From Pseudomonadota bacterium (lineage in GTDB: Bacteria > Bdellovibrionota_C > UBA2361 > OMIW01): DNA of 54,890 nt. The number at the start of each line of letters is the position of its first letter. Within the stretch, counting starts at the first letter, position 1. Shown here in pieces: positions 39,385 through 50,093 of the stretch. A program made the translations under genes and the position numbers. The stretch is from positions 1-54,890 of the forward strand of contig OMIW01000142.1 of NCBI GenBank assembly GCA_900299205.1, read 5' to 3'. The notes beneath the pieces are model-generated. The model was not told the DNA's origin. It saw only the letters and a program-made list of their open reading frames with translations, and made no database searches.

Positions 39385-42300
39385 CTAAAGCCCCTTTTTG
39401 TCAGATTTTTGGGTTGATCGTCGCTTTTTAGCGCCGAGAACGGCAACAACGGCGATATCTCCCGAAAAATCACCGAGTCGAATGGTGTTTCCAGTCATCT
39501 GGGTTCCGTTGACCGAAATTGAGCCAATACCCGACTCAACCCCGGAGGGATTCTCAAATCTGATTTGGATCTTGCGTGGTGAATGAAGCTCTACGCTCCA
39601 CTCTCGCCACACCGCCGGAACACATGGATTGATGACGAGGGTATCACGTTGGAGAGAAATGCCAAGGAGGTGATGTATGGCTGCTTGATAAAGCCAACCA
39701 GCAGAGCCGGTATACCAACTCCAACCTGCTCGTCCTTTGTGGGGCTCAACACCGTAGACATCGCCACATAGGACGTACGGTTCGCCCTGGTAAACGTGGA
39801 CTCCTTCGGAGGTCGCTCCATGGGTGATAGGATTGAGCATTTGGAAGAGCTCGAATGCACGGCTACCATTCCCCGCCAGTGCTTGGGCGATGACAACCCA
39901 AGTGGCAGCATGAGTGTATTGCCCACCATTTTCCCGAATCCCACGGAGATACCCCTTGATAAAGCCAGGCTCAGATCTTCCGGAGAAAAAGGGCGGAGTA
40001 AGAAGCTTAATTATCCGTGCTGAAGTATCGACAAGATGCTCATCGACACTTGCCATCGCCATCATCGCCCGCTTTGTATCTCCCGTTCCAACGATAACGC
40101 TCCATGTCTGAGCCAGAGAATCTATCTGGCATTCGTCATTTTCGGCGCTTCCGAGAGGAATTCCTTCATCATCGTAGGCACGCCGATACCACTGACCATC
40201 CCAAGAAGTGTTCTCGATAGAAGAAACTAACTCAGATGCTCGTCGAGAAAATTCTTCCGATCTCTCGTCGCCGCGAGCTTCCGCGATCGGTGAAAAGATC
40301 GAGAAGGTATGGGCAAGAAACCATCCGAGCCACACACTTTCGCCCCGACCCTTACTGCCGACCTCGTTCATTCCATCGTTCCAGTCTCCGGCTCCCATCA
40401 GGGGCAATCCACGAGAACCCAGCCGATATGCGCGCTCTAACGCACGGATGCAGTGTTCGTAAAGAGTTCCTCGTTCTGCTGAGACCGAGGGAATAAGGTA
40501 GCTCTCATCCGAATCGCCAAGCGGCGGCGCTTCGAGGAACTGGATCACTTCATCAAGTATCGCGGTGTCACCAGTTACTTCGAGATATCGGGCAACTGCG
40601 TAAGGTAGCCATACGAGGTCATCGGTTATTTTTGTGCGAACTCCACGACCCGTCGGAGGATGCCACCAATGCTGAACATCTCCCTCAATAAACTGTCTCC
40701 CTGCATGAAGGAGAATCTGTGCCCGGACCATTTCGGGACGAACAAGAAGTAGAGCCAGTGAATCCTGAAGTTGATCCCGAAAGCCGAAAGCTCCACCACT
40801 CTGATAAAATCCCGTACGGGCAAAGAGTCGGCACCCAATAGTTTGATAGAGCAGCCAACCGTTTACAAGAATATCAAAGCTTCGTTCAGGAGTTTTAACC
40901 TGGATCGCCGATAGTGTGCTGTCCCACCAATGGTTCGCCACTTCGCGATCATGACTATACGTTTCATGTTGTCGGTAGTGTGGAGCCGTGGAGCGAAGCC
41001 CTTCGATAGAATCACATTCGCCGAGGAAGAAAAGAGCTGTTCGTTCTTCACCTGGCTCGAGATTGAGGTGCACCTTAATAACTCCGCACGGGACAAAACC
41101 TGATCCGACTCGTTGCGATAACTGGACGAGGTTTCGCCGATTGGTTCGCTGACTTGAAGAACGCTGGGACCCAGCCGATTCAAGACTTAATGGATTGCTG
41201 ACATCTCGGTCCCGACCAATAAACTCAAGCTTGTCGGTTGTGAATGAAATGATGCTGAGGTTTGAACCTAGAAAGACCACTTTGCCGGCAAACTCATTGT
41301 TGTAACGGTTTACCGCAGTAAGAACCTGTGCACCTGGCTCGTATGCCGTGGAGAGATGTCTTTGAGCTTCTTCGGGTGCTATTCCAAGGACCCAATCAAC
41401 GTATAGATATAACTCAAGTCGTCGCTGAACCACATCCTCATTCCTCAATCTCAGCGACCACCATTTGACTGGCGAATCGGAAGCAACCCGGATGGTAAGT
41501 TCTGAAGAGATGGCTATGTGATTTGCCTGAAATAGGCTTTCTCCGAATCGATGAGTTACGATTGTCTTCGAATCACGGGACACAGGACCGGGCGTCGGAC
41601 ACCATACATGACCACTTTCGGTATCGCGAATATACAGTACCTCGCCCGCCGGGTCGCTCACTGGATCGTTCGACCACGGGGAAAGACGATTCTCCCGGCT
41701 GTTCTGCGCCCAGGTGTAACCGCCTCCCGACTCAGTCACTAAGGTTCCGAATCTCCTGTTTGCGAGAACATTACTCCACGGCAGAGGAGGCGTAGATGAT
41801 TGGGAGACGATCAGCTGATATCCTCGCCCCTCTTCGACGAAGGAGCCGTAACCGTTTTCGAACTCACCACTCTTCGGCTGCAAGGTGACCCGCGGATATT
41901 CCATCTGTCGACTGAGATCGAGCATCCCGGGAGCGAGAGGAGGAGTAATTGCAAAGAGCTGATCGAGCTTAAGCTGCTCTTCAAGCGATCCATCAGCTCC
42001 GGAGAAGACAGCACGGGAAACGGCTTCCAGAAGAGTCAGTTCTTCATTCGAGAGTTGCGATGCGGCACGAAGGAAAATGCCACCATTTTTATCGAGCATA
42101 CCAGAGCTCGGGGTCGATCGGATGATGTGTTGCACCTCCTCCTGAAGCTCCTGAAAGTAGCCCCCCGGATACTCGTTAACAATGACGAGATCCGAAGAAA
42201 TACCCCTCGCTCTGAGGTACGCATGGCCGAGGATAATTTCCCGAGCCAGTTTAAGGTGGCCTCCGTCGTAAATTTTAAGAAGGAGTATCGGTAGATCCCC

Positions 42301-45300
42301 GGAAATCCCAAATCTCCAAAGTGCTGATTGTTGAAGATGATTGCGAGTAATCAGCTCCGCCGAACCTCTCAAATGCTCAACAGGAAAGAGAATGGCGGTA
42401 CCGAGCGCTTGGAAGAGGTGGGTCTGGCGAGCAGTGTATTGCTCATTGCGAAGCTCAATACGGCTCTGACTCCACGCCAGTTCAAAGGCACGGGTAATGC
42501 TGTGGAAATCGCGGTATTTGCTGGTGAGATGCTGGAGGACCTCAGGAGAACGCGCTACTCCCGTGATAAAAGATAATGCATGAGATTCAGTGGGATCGAG
42601 CTCGACCCGCGCGCGAAGACTGAAGCAAGGGTCCAGCACACTTCCCACGGTATTTGATAGCTTCCGCTCGCCCATCGCAAAGGGATCGTGAATAGTTCGG
42701 CCTCGTCCGATAAAGGTGGGTCGTGATGTCTCGTACTGGAGCCTGTCCCATACCGTTCTCATAACAACTGAATGGAAGAGAAGAAGCGGGGCTTCGTGTC
42801 GTGACCGAGGCCGACGTGATAGGATTAAGGCATCATGCTCCTCGTCGAAAACTGATTCGACAAATAGTCGTTGAAAGGCCGGATGGGCCCGATCCGCGCG
42901 TGCGCCAACCAGAGCGACCTCTCCGAAGCTCGTAATCTCGAGATTCCGCTTTCTATCGGAAAGGTTGGTGAGGGTTAGTCGTCGAACCTCAACATTATCT
43001 TCCTGCGCGACAGTGATTTCCAGAAGGCTCAGTATTTGATTATCCCTTCGGCAGAACTCGGCTTTATCGCCCTTAAATACCACGGAATAAAGTTCGGGTT
43101 CAGCTCTGGATGGATTGTAAGTGGCTGACCAAACTTCACCTGAATCGAGGTCGCGAATGAAAAGGACTGAGCCCCACAGATTTGCAGTAAGGTCCTCTCG
43201 CCAACGGGTGATGGCGATGTCACGTTCGAAGGAAATAAATCCGCTTCCCGAATTGTCCACCATCGTGGTGAGGGTTCCGTTCGAGAGCAGATGTGTTGAT
43301 GGATATTGGGTAAAAGGCGTCGAAAAGATCCTCTCTTTTCGACTTCCCTCTCGTTCAGACTCCTTCGTCGCAAATGCGAGGGGAGATTGGCGGGGCTCAG
43401 AATGCGGTATCCGGGAGGGAAACTTCTCATGCAGCAAAACCTCGACCGCTTTGATGATTGGATCTTGATGAAATCGCTCCTGGAAAACCCCATCACAAAG
43501 GACATTCGCTATCGTCGGCAGGCTCATCCCTTGATGGTGGGCGAAAAAGGAACGCACAACGTGGAATGTCTCATCTTCCGTAAGCCGATCTTCGGTAAAA
43601 TCTATCGCCTCGTAAAATCCGTATTCTCCACGAAATCCATCTCTCTCTAGTCGACGCAGATTTTGGACGGCAGCGATTGGTCGAATGGGTAGTGCGAGAA
43701 CCGTTGAATAAGGTGAGACGACGAGGTCATTTTCTAAACCGCGCTTAAGGCCGAGGCCAGGGACTCCGAACGCGCGATACTGGTACGTCGCATTCAGATC
43801 GACGCCACTATGAGCTGACTCAGAGATGCCCCATGGAACACCACGCCGGGTTGCGTACTCCCGCTGTGTATCGATGACTCTCCGATAGGTTTGACCGAGA
43901 AGAGTTTCTGCGTAATCGCGTTGAACAACGAGAGGCATCAGGTATTCGAACATGGTGCCACTCCACGATGCGAGCGCAGCGCCCCCCGGAGTATCGACGA
44001 GTGTGCGACCGAGCGAAAACCAATGCTTCATCGGAGCATCTCCCTTGGCAATCGCTATCATACTGAGCAGTCGCGATTCCGAGGCAAGAAGGTCATAGAA
44101 GCTCCGATCTTTTCGGGCCATCTCGACGTTGAGACCGATAACAAATAAATTCTTTGATCCGTCAAAAAGAAATGAAAAATCGAGTTCCTCAAAGATATCA
44201 GTACAGGCTTGCTTAGTTTTATCGACGACGATTTTTAGATCACCAAGTATGGTGGCTGAACGTCGCGCTGCGCTTAGCCACGGCTCATGACCGAGGTCAC
44301 CTTGGCTAGAATCCTTGGGTAGGGCAGTTGCTGCTCCGAGGGAAAGGGCCATCGCAAGAATTGAAGAAGGTGACGCCTCAGTTAACGCCAGGCTTGCAAC
44401 AAGCTTTCCTTCGTCGGGAGAAATCTCAGCCTGAGAGCCTCGTTCAACAAAAGGGGCAACCCATGCCACGAGCTCTCGCTGCTCGAGAAGCTGTCCGAGC
44501 TCCGCGATTTCTGCAAATATCTCTTTTAGCGCATTCCGCCTGCCTGAATCCGACTCATCAGGACCATCCGAGCTACATACCCCAGAAATCGCTGAGATAA
44601 TCTCAACAAAAAGCTGCACGGTAAGTCGATCATAATTCGTGTAATTGGCAAGGACCGCCTGAATGGGCTCAATTGTATCGCTAAGGTGAGATTTCTCTTG
44701 CAGAAGAGCTGTCAGACGGGCAATCAGGTGGTGGATAAATGAGGGTTTGATGATGGGGCCTCGCCATAGAGCATCGAGAGAAGTTCGTATCGCAAGGAGG
44801 TGACCGGCAAAATTGCCGCTATCAACGGAGGAGACGTAACGAGGGTGGAGCGGAGCCAGGGTCCTGATATCGTACCAGTTGAGTAAATGACCATTGTACC
44901 GCTCAAGTTTGGGCAAGGTTTCGAAAATCTTCGATAGAAGGACGAGTACTGTCCTACTATCCTCGTAACCGAGCTCATAGGCGGACACCGCGCTCATCAT
45001 CGAGAGGCTAATGTTAGTTGGGGAGGTGCGCTCTGCCACAACTCGCTGAGGTGTTTGCTGCAGATTATCTGGGATGAGGTAATGATATGCAGGACGAAGG
45101 TGGTCTTTGAAATATCTCCACGTTTGATACCCCACTGAGAGCAGATAGCCACGATCCTCGGGAGAGAGACCAGATGTCGGGGGCTGGGGGCGGGCTGCAA
45201 GGAGGGTTGCTGCTACCGGAGATAGAAACCAGATCGCGATAAGTGGCAGGGCGGCCGAGAGTCGGTCAGGAGCGGATACTGAGACGAGTATCGCTGTGAA

Positions 45301-48240
45301 AGCGGAGATTCGGAGAGCTGGAGCAAGAGAACGCACAAAGCTCCCAAATGAAGAACCGAGTCGTCGCTCAGATGCTGCTGCCGTCTCCCATTCAAGAAGC
45401 TTTGTTCTCGGGCCATATATACGGTATAGGGTTACGCTTACCGCATGAACCATCAGATAGGCTTGGTGGGGTAAAAATATGAGAAACAGCACTGCCTGTG
45501 CGCCGTGTTGTATGAGGTCTCGCCCCACTCCCCGAAGGTAATCCCCAAGCGATATCCCTACCGGGGGTGAGAGAACAACTCCAGCGACGCTCGTATACAT
45601 CGGAAACATGAAGACGGGCAGCATGACGAGAGCCCAAGCGAGAGTGCTTCCGGGAAGTATCGTCCACGAGGCCACGAGGAAGAGAAATAGCATGGGAGCA
45701 ACGAGACTTCTCCTTAGATTGTCGAATATTTTCCACCTACCTAATCCGGGAAGGGAGGATGGAACCTTCGTATGGGTCGCATCTGGCACGAGTGAACCGA
45801 GCCAGGGGAGAAGCTGCCAATCACCACGGACCCAACGATGCTGCCGTCGCGCATGCACGTGGTAGCGAGATGGGACCTCGTCGTAAACCTCAATATCGGT
45901 GGCTAGCCCGGTTCGAGCAAATATGCCCTCGAAGAGGTCATGACTGAGGATCGCGTTCTCCGGTACTCGCCCTTCGAGTACTTCCGAAAAGACGGAGACA
46001 TCGTAAATCCCCTTGCCGAGGAACGACGCATTCCCAAACACATCCTGATAGAAGTCAGATATTGTCTGCGTATATGGATCAAGCCCGAGATCCCACGAAT
46101 AAATTCTCGAAAAGCGAGAGGCGAAACCACTGGGAAGTGAATAGCTCACTCGTGGTTGAATAATCCCATAACCGCGCTTGACCATCCGAGAGACGGGATC
46201 TATCACAGCCCTATTGAGCGGATGGGAGATGGTGCCAATCAGTCTTCGTGCACCGTGTGGCGAGAGATGAGAGTCTCCATCGAGGGTAATAACATACTGG
46301 ATGGACCGTAAAAGGGCGCGCTCACGGTCACTCAACACAAATGAGGTTGGACCTTTCCCCCCGATCTCCCGATTTAGCTCCTCGATTTTACCGCGCTTTC
46401 GTTCCCATCCCATATAGCACCGTTCCCGATCGTTCCACCGCCTTTCGCGGAAGAAGATAAAGAAGCGAGGTGCCTCCGGGCTGAATCCGTGTCGAGAATT
46501 AAGAGCAGCGATAGCCGCACGACCAGCTGCAATTATGTCGCGGTCTTGAGACTCATCGGGTGTTTTCCGATCGGGAAGATCGGCGGTGATCGCCAAGAAT
46601 ATGTTATCATCTTCGTTGGCATGCCACCGTACTTCAAGGCTATCGATGCACGATGAGAGTGAGTCGTGATTATCAAATATCCCGTGCACTATCATTAATG
46701 TGCGGCTCGTCTCAGGTATGCCATTTTCAAGGTGCAGCTTCGGTAATGCGGATGGGCGAACGCACTGGTGGATGCACCATTGAATAAGACTCATCGCAAC
46801 ATCTGATGCGGGTATACATGCAACCAGAATGAGAATTGTTGCAGGAAACCAGCCGCTGCCGAGGGACAGAGCCCACATCCCGAGGAGTGTCGAGAGGGTG
46901 AGTGCGGAGATGCCGATGCCTCCCGCATAGAGAGGAAGCGCATGTCGGCGCAGCATCCTCGCTCCGACCATCGGAATGGAGGGGTGGTACCCGATCATGT
47001 GCTCAAATAGGGATCGGCCCTCATCGACGAGGTAGTATCCGATGTGGCGTCGTGCTTCGGCCCGATGTTCCTCGATAGGATCGCTTGTTTTGGGTGGATT
47101 TTGAGTCAGTGTGACGAGCCGTTCGGCGATCTCGTGCTCGGCCAGCCGGGAGCGTTTTGCGAGAATTTCGAGATGATGTCGATAAAGGTCTCTCGTCTCA
47201 AAGTCGCATTGGGCATATACCCCGCTCGGATCACGGAGAAATTCTTGATGAACGAGGCTCATTGACTCAAACCATTCGCGCCAATTAATGCTGCTCATCT
47301 CGCGCATGGAGGTTATTGAATTCGCGATTGATATCTGGTCAAACGCCTGACGTTGATGATCCGCACGAATGAGCTCCTCAGGGTCGGCCCCCTGTTCCCT
47401 AATCCGCTCTTCAAACCATTTAAGGGCTAGTGGGGCGCGTCCTCCCCGCAATCGGAGTTGACGAAGTACGTGAACAGCGCCTCTTCCCCCGAGTGACGGA
47501 CGCCCTTTAATCTCCTTCGCGAGCTCGATAAGAGTGTCGGTACCAGCATGGGTCGTGCTTGCCTCAGTCGAGGTTGTCACCCGTTGAAGGAATCCATCGA
47601 CGTAAAGCAGCTCCTCTCGCTCCTCAACAATTCGTTGAATGAGCCGCCGCAGATTTTCAACAAGTGCAAACTTCAGCATCAATGGAACCGCCCACAACTC
47701 TCCGGTAGTGAGCGGTTTCCGGGACTGAAAGCCCGTAATAAACGCACTTAGGATCTCCGGCTCGACGACGGAATCGGAGTGGATAATTACTTCGAGGGTC
47801 AGCGCATAAACTCGAGGGTAGCCAGCGGACTCTCCCTCGGCGACCTTGGGGAGGGTCTTGTCATATTTTTTGGGGAAAAATCGCCGCACCTCGGAGATAT
47901 GCTGCAGGACGATATGGTGATTATCGAGTAACCATTCCGCCCCCGGAGAGAGGCTTTCTCCCTGCTTCGCTGCATCAGCGAGGGTCCGGTAGGCTGCATC
48001 CAGAAAGGCCACGTTACTGAGGAACCGACTTCGGAGTGCGCTACTGCTTCGTCCGTCTCGATAGGAGGTGTCGCTGTCGGCGAGAGTGGCTGCCCGGTCA
48101 TGAAGGGCCTCATTGGCGAGGATGGTGGCTCGGAGGGGGTCGATGGGCTCGGTCGGTGCCCGGGAGGTTGAACGAGGGGTGCGAAGGGTGGCGAGAAGAT
48201 TGGCAAGGGGCGAGGACAGGGACGGGCGCAGGTGCTTCAT
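39385..48240 (-). CDS. Giant cyclic beta-1,2-glucan synthase-like protein (NdvB/ChvB type: GT84 + GH94 glycoside phosphorylase modules)
   Basis: 2951 aa; LFEHMIGYHPSIPMVGARMLRRHALPLYAG, ILSHDLFEGIFARTGLATDIEVYDEVPSRYHVHARRQHRWVRGDWQLLPWL, PWSNVLANRRFGTLVTESGGGYTWAQNSRENRLSPWSNDPVSDP, WWHPPTGRGVRTKITDDLVWLPYAVARYLEVTGD, LMGAGDWNDGMNEVG. Confidence 0.93.
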   Translation of the reverse strand: MKHLRPSLSSPLANLLATLRTPRSTSRAPTEPIDPLRATILANEALHDRAATLADSDTSYRDGRSSSALRSRFLSNVAFLDAAYRTLADAAKQGESLSPGAEWLLDNHHIVLQHISEVRRFFPKKYDKTLPKVAEGESAGYPRVYALTLEVIIHSDSVVEPEILSAFITGFQSRKPLTTGELWAVPLMLKFALVENLRRLIQRIVEEREELLYVDGFLQRVTTSTEASTTHAGTDTLIELAKEIKGRPSLGGRGAVHVLRQLRLRGGRAPLALKWFEERIREQGADPEELIRADHQRQAFDQISIANSITSMREMSSINWREWFESMSLVHQEFLRDPSGVYAQCDFETRDLYRHHLEILAKRSRLAEHEIAERLVTLTQNPPKTSDPIEEHRAEARRHIGYYLVDEGRSLFEHMIGYHPSIPMVGARMLRRHALPLYAGGIGISALTLSTLLGMWALSLGSGWFPATILILVACIPASDVAMSLIQWCIHQCVRPSALPKLHLENGIPETSRTLMIVHGIFDNHDSLSSCIDSLEVRWHANEDDNIFLAITADLPDRKTPDESQDRDIIAAGRAAIAALNSRHGFSPEAPRFFIFFRERRWNDRERCYMGWERKRGKIEELNREIGGKGPTSFVLSDRERALLRSIQYVITLDGDSHLSPHGARRLIGTISHPLNRAVIDPVSRMVKRGYGIIQPRVSYSLPSGFASRFSRIYSWDLGLDPYTQTISDFYQDVFGNASFLGKGIYDVSVFSEVLEGRVPENAILSHDLFEGIFARTGLATDIEVYDEVPSRYHVHARRQHRWVRGDWQLLPWLGSLVPDATHTKVPSSLPGLGRWKIFDNLRRSLVAPMLFLFLVASWTILPGSTLAWALVMLPVFMFPMYTSVAGVVLSPPVGISLGDYLRGVGRDLIQHGAQAVLFLIFLPHQAYLMVHAVSVTLYRIYGPRTKLLEWETAAASERRLGSSFGSFVRSLAPALRISAFTAILVSVSAPDRLSAALPLIAIWFLSPVAATLLAARPQPPTSGLSPEDRGYLLSVGYQTWRYFKDHLRPAYHYLIPDNLQQTPQRVVAERTSPTNISLSMMSAVSAYELGYEDSRTVLVLLSKIFETLPKLERYNGHLLNWYDIRTLAPLHPRYVSSVDSGNFAGHLLAIRTSLDALWRGPIIKPSFIHHLIARLTALLQEKSHLSDTIEPIQAVLANYTNYDRLTVQLFVEIISAISGVCSSDGPDESDSGRRNALKEIFAEIAELGQLLEQRELVAWVAPFVERGSQAEISPDEGKLVASLALTEASPSSILAMALSLGAATALPKDSSQGDLGHEPWLSAARRSATILGDLKIVVDKTKQACTDIFEELDFSFLFDGSKNLFVIGLNVEMARKDRSFYDLLASESRLLSMIAIAKGDAPMKHWFSLGRTLVDTPGGAALASWSGTMFEYLMPLVVQRDYAETLLGQTYRRVIDTQREYATRRGVPWGISESAHSGVDLNATYQYRAFGVPGLGLKRGLENDLVVSPYSTVLALPIRPIAAVQNLRRLERDGFRGEYGFYEAIDFTEDRLTEDETFHVVRSFFAHHQGMSLPTIANVLCDGVFQERFHQDPIIKAVEVLLHEKFPSRIPHSEPRQSPLAFATKESEREGSRKERIFSTPFTQYPSTHLLSNGTLTTMVDNSGSGFISFERDIAITRWREDLTANLWGSVLFIRDLDSGEVWSATYNPSRAEPELYSVVFKGDKAEFCRRDNQILSLLEITVAQEDNVEVRRLTLTNLSDRKRNLEITSFGEVALVGARADRAHPAFQRLFVESVFDEEHDALILSRRPRSRHEAPLLLFHSVVMRTVWDRLQYETSRPTFIGRGRTIHDPFAMGERKLSNTVGSVLDPCFSLRARVELDPTESHALSFITGVARSPEVLQHLTSKYRDFHSITRAFELAWSQSRIELRNEQYTARQTHLFQALGTAILFPVEHLRGSAELITRNHLQQSALWRFGISGDLPILLLKIYDGGHLKLAREIILGHAYLRARGISSDLVIVNEYPGGYFQELQEEVQHIIRSTPSSGMLDKNGGIFLRAASQLSNEELTLLEAVSRAVFSGADGSLEEQLKLDQLFAITPPLAPGMLDLSRQMEYPRVTLQPKSGEFENGYGSFVEEGRGYQLIVSQSSTPPLPWSNVLANRRFGTLVTESGGGYTWAQNSRENRLSPWSNDPVSDPAGEVLYIRDTESGHVWCPTPGPVSRDSKTIVTHRFGESLFQANHIAISSELTIRVASDSPVKWWSLRLRNEDVVQRRLELYLYVDWVLGIAPEEAQRHLSTAYEPGAQVLTAVNRYNNEFAGKVVFLGSNLSIISFTTDKLEFIGRDRDVSNPLSLESAGSQRSSSQRTNRRNLVQLSQRVGSGFVPCGVIKVHLNLEPGEERTALFFLGECDSIEGLRSTAPHYRQHETYSHDREVANHWWDSTLSAIQVKTPERSFDILVNGWLLYQTIGCRLFARTGFYQSGGAFGFRDQLQDSLALLLVRPEMVRAQILLHAGRQFIEGDVQHWWHPPTGRGVRTKITDDLVWLPYAVARYLEVTGDTAILDEVIQFLEAPPLGDSDESYLIPSVSAERGTLYEHCIRALERAYRLGSRGLPLMGAGDWNDGMNEVGSKGRGESVWLGWFLAHTFSIFSPIAEARGDERSEEFSRRASELVSSIENTSWDGQWYRRAYDDEGIPLGSAENDECQIDSLAQTWSVIVGTGDTKRAMMAMASVDEHLVDTSARIIKLLTPPFFSGRSEPGFIKGYLRGIRENGGQYTHAATWVVIAQALAGNGSRAFELFQMLNPITHGATSEGVHVYQGEPYVLCGDVYGVEPHKGRAGWSWYTGSAGWLYQAAIHHLLGISLQRDTLVINPCVPAVWREWSVELHSPRKIQIRFENPSGVESGIGSISVNGTQMTGNTIRLGDFSGDIAVVAVLGAKKRRSTQKSDKKGL

Positions 48241-48542
48241 TGGAGGCCGTATTGTTTGGGGGATACCTAGAGGTTAGCTCGCGTGAAGGTTGTTGTAATG
48301 ATTACTGTATGATGGTTGGGGATTAATCGCCAGATGGGGTAGAGGTGGAGAATTTTCTTGGAGTATGAATATTATGGGGAGGGTATGAGGTATACGAGCG
48401 ACTGTGTCTCGGGTAGAGAATGTGCTGCCGATTTGGAAGCGACGAATCGGTTGCCACGTTATGCCTCATTAGAAAAGGACATTGAAGAGGCACCGTTCTA
48501 GGGGGTGCCTCGGGGTGCTTTTGGGTAGCCAGGTAGGTTCTT

Positions 48543-48629
48543 CCCTCAGGGGAGCTATCCTCAGGGGGCGTGCGTTGGGTCCCTCAAAGACCCCTTGAGC
48601 ACGCCCCCTGAGGATAGCTCCCCTGAGGG
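48543..48629. repeat. 31-bp perfect inverted repeat (large hairpin) inside the IS, 3' of the transposase
   Basis: ccctcaggggagctatcctcagggggcgtgc (48543-48573) / gcacgccccctgaggatagctcccctgaggg (48599-48629), 25-nt loop with a smaller gggtc..gaccc stem. Confidence 0.92.
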
Positions 48630-48633
48630 CCAC

Positions 48634-48653
48634 CGACCACCGGTTAGTGGTCG
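48634..48653 (-). terminator. Small hairpin immediately after the transposase stop (cgaccac-cggtta-gtggtcg)
   Basis: 7-bp perfect stem, 6-nt loop. Confidence 0.5.
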
Positions 48654-48656
48654 AGC

Positions 48657-49853
48657 CTACTGACTCTCCTGGGCCGCTAGCCAGTCATCGAACGTGGTGC
48701 TTGCTAATGCTTTTACCCGTTTCAGTTTCTGCTCGATCCGCTCACGTAGGGCGAACGGGTCGAGACTCTCATACCTTATCGTCAGTTTTTCTTTGACTGC
48801 TTCCGAAATCTCAGGACTCTCGAGCACTCTTTGATACGGGGGCTTCGGTTTTTCGTATTTGCGAACGATCCGTGACCCTACCCGAATCTTTTCCTTGAGT
48901 TTCATGTTCGGGCAGAAGAAGTTCTTCCAGTCCGACCACTCGTTGGCATAGATGTCGTTGATAAGGGGCACAAGCTCGGGGTTTTCAAGACGCACATACC
49001 CAAGGAGTGCTCGCGCCGTGGTCCAGTTTTTCTGCTCTACATGCGCGTTATCATTCTTCTTGTAGGGGCGGCTCCGAGTAAGACCAATCTTTTTTCCCTG
49101 AAAATACCTGACCAGATGATCGTTGAGGAACTCTGACCCATTGTCGCAATCAAATCCCAAAATCGGAAACGGCAGCACCGCCTCAATGTCTCGAATCGCC
49201 TCAACCACGTTGGCGGCAACCTTGGTCCATACCGCTCGATTCTCAGTCCATTGCGTCGCAATATCAGTAATCGTCAGAGTAGAAACAAACGGTCCCTTCG
49301 ATGATGATCCAGAATGAGCCACGGTATCTGCTTCTACGAAACCTGGAATGGTAATGTTCCAAGTCTCAGTTGATATGGGTATCTGAGAGCGCAACAGGCT
49401 ACCCGGCTTGGTCAAGTTCCTCCCGCGCCGATACTTGGCCTTATACGGCGCTAGGACTCGATCTATCGAGGCTGCACTAATCGCCAGCAGCAACGATTTG
49501 ACCTCCTCACTGACCTCCTTTTGATGTCTCTTCTCAAGGTGCGGGAGCACAAGAGGAATCGCCGACTTTAGGAGCTTGCCACACGCCCAATCGGAGCAGA
49601 ACCAGATCTGTTTTAGCCCTTTTATGAACTCAGGCGACTGGTACCGGGATGCCCGCCCGGGCTTCTTGCGAGCCCGCTTGTGCCCCTTGTTCATCACTCG
49701 TATCGCATAACATCTTGATAATTCGAAGGTTTCACACAGCTCATCAAGAATCAATCCCCTCTTCTTCTTGTCACTATTGTGGTACCTTCGCGCTATCTTG
49801 CTAATATACTTCCGCTTATCCTTCATCGTCATCTTGTCATGGTCCTTTTTCAT
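48657..49853 (-). CDS. DDE integrase-core (rve) transposase
   Basis: GFVEADTVAHSGSSSKGPFVSTLTITDIATQWTENRAVW; ILGFDCDNGSEFLNDHLVRYF; RPYKKNDNAHVEQKNW (D, D, E triad). Confidence 0.88.
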   Translation of the reverse strand: MKKDHDKMTMKDKRKYISKIARRYHNSDKKKRGLILDELCETFELSRCYAIRVMNKGHKRARKKPGRASRYQSPEFIKGLKQIWFCSDWACGKLLKSAIPLVLPHLEKRHQKEVSEEVKSLLLAISAASIDRVLAPYKAKYRRGRNLTKPGSLLRSQIPISTETWNITIPGFVEADTVAHSGSSSKGPFVSTLTITDIATQWTENRAVWTKVAANVVEAIRDIEAVLPFPILGFDCDNGSEFLNDHLVRYFQGKKIGLTRSRPYKKNDNAHVEQKNWTTARALLGYVRLENPELVPLINDIYANEWSDWKNFFCPNMKLKEKIRVGSRIVRKYEKPKPPYQRVLESPEISEAVKEKLTIRYESLDPFALRERIEQKLKRVKALASTTFDDWLAAQESQ

Positions 49854-50093
49854 GACCAGTTCGATGAGGCAACGACCTCCTCAGTCTCCTCAAACACCGA
49901 CTCTTCAATGGCTTTTAATTTGAGGCAACTCGGTTATCCCATTCCGAAGAATCGGAAGTCACGTTCAAAGAAAAGGTGATCATAACCCTTGACGTTCGGG
50001 AAATGAGAAGATCCAGACGGGACGGGGAAGAGAATGGTTATTTGAGAGAAGGCAGAGGTGTAGTGCGCTGGGTGGCGGCGCCAATCGAAGGCG

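Larger units (their letters stand above)
48462..49927 (-). mobile_element. IS element (~1.47 kb) with imperfect ~27-bp terminal inverted repeats
   Basis: Left TGCCTCATTAGAAAAGGACATTGAAGAG (48462-48489) vs reverse complement of right end TGCCTCAAATTAAAAGCCATTGAAGAG (49901-49927), flanking a transposase. Confidence 0.75.

Noticed and set aside
39398-48326. Dozens of 60-160-aa ORFs on both strands inside the giant glucan synthase gene
   Set aside because: Shadow ORFs of a long, motif-supported coding frame.
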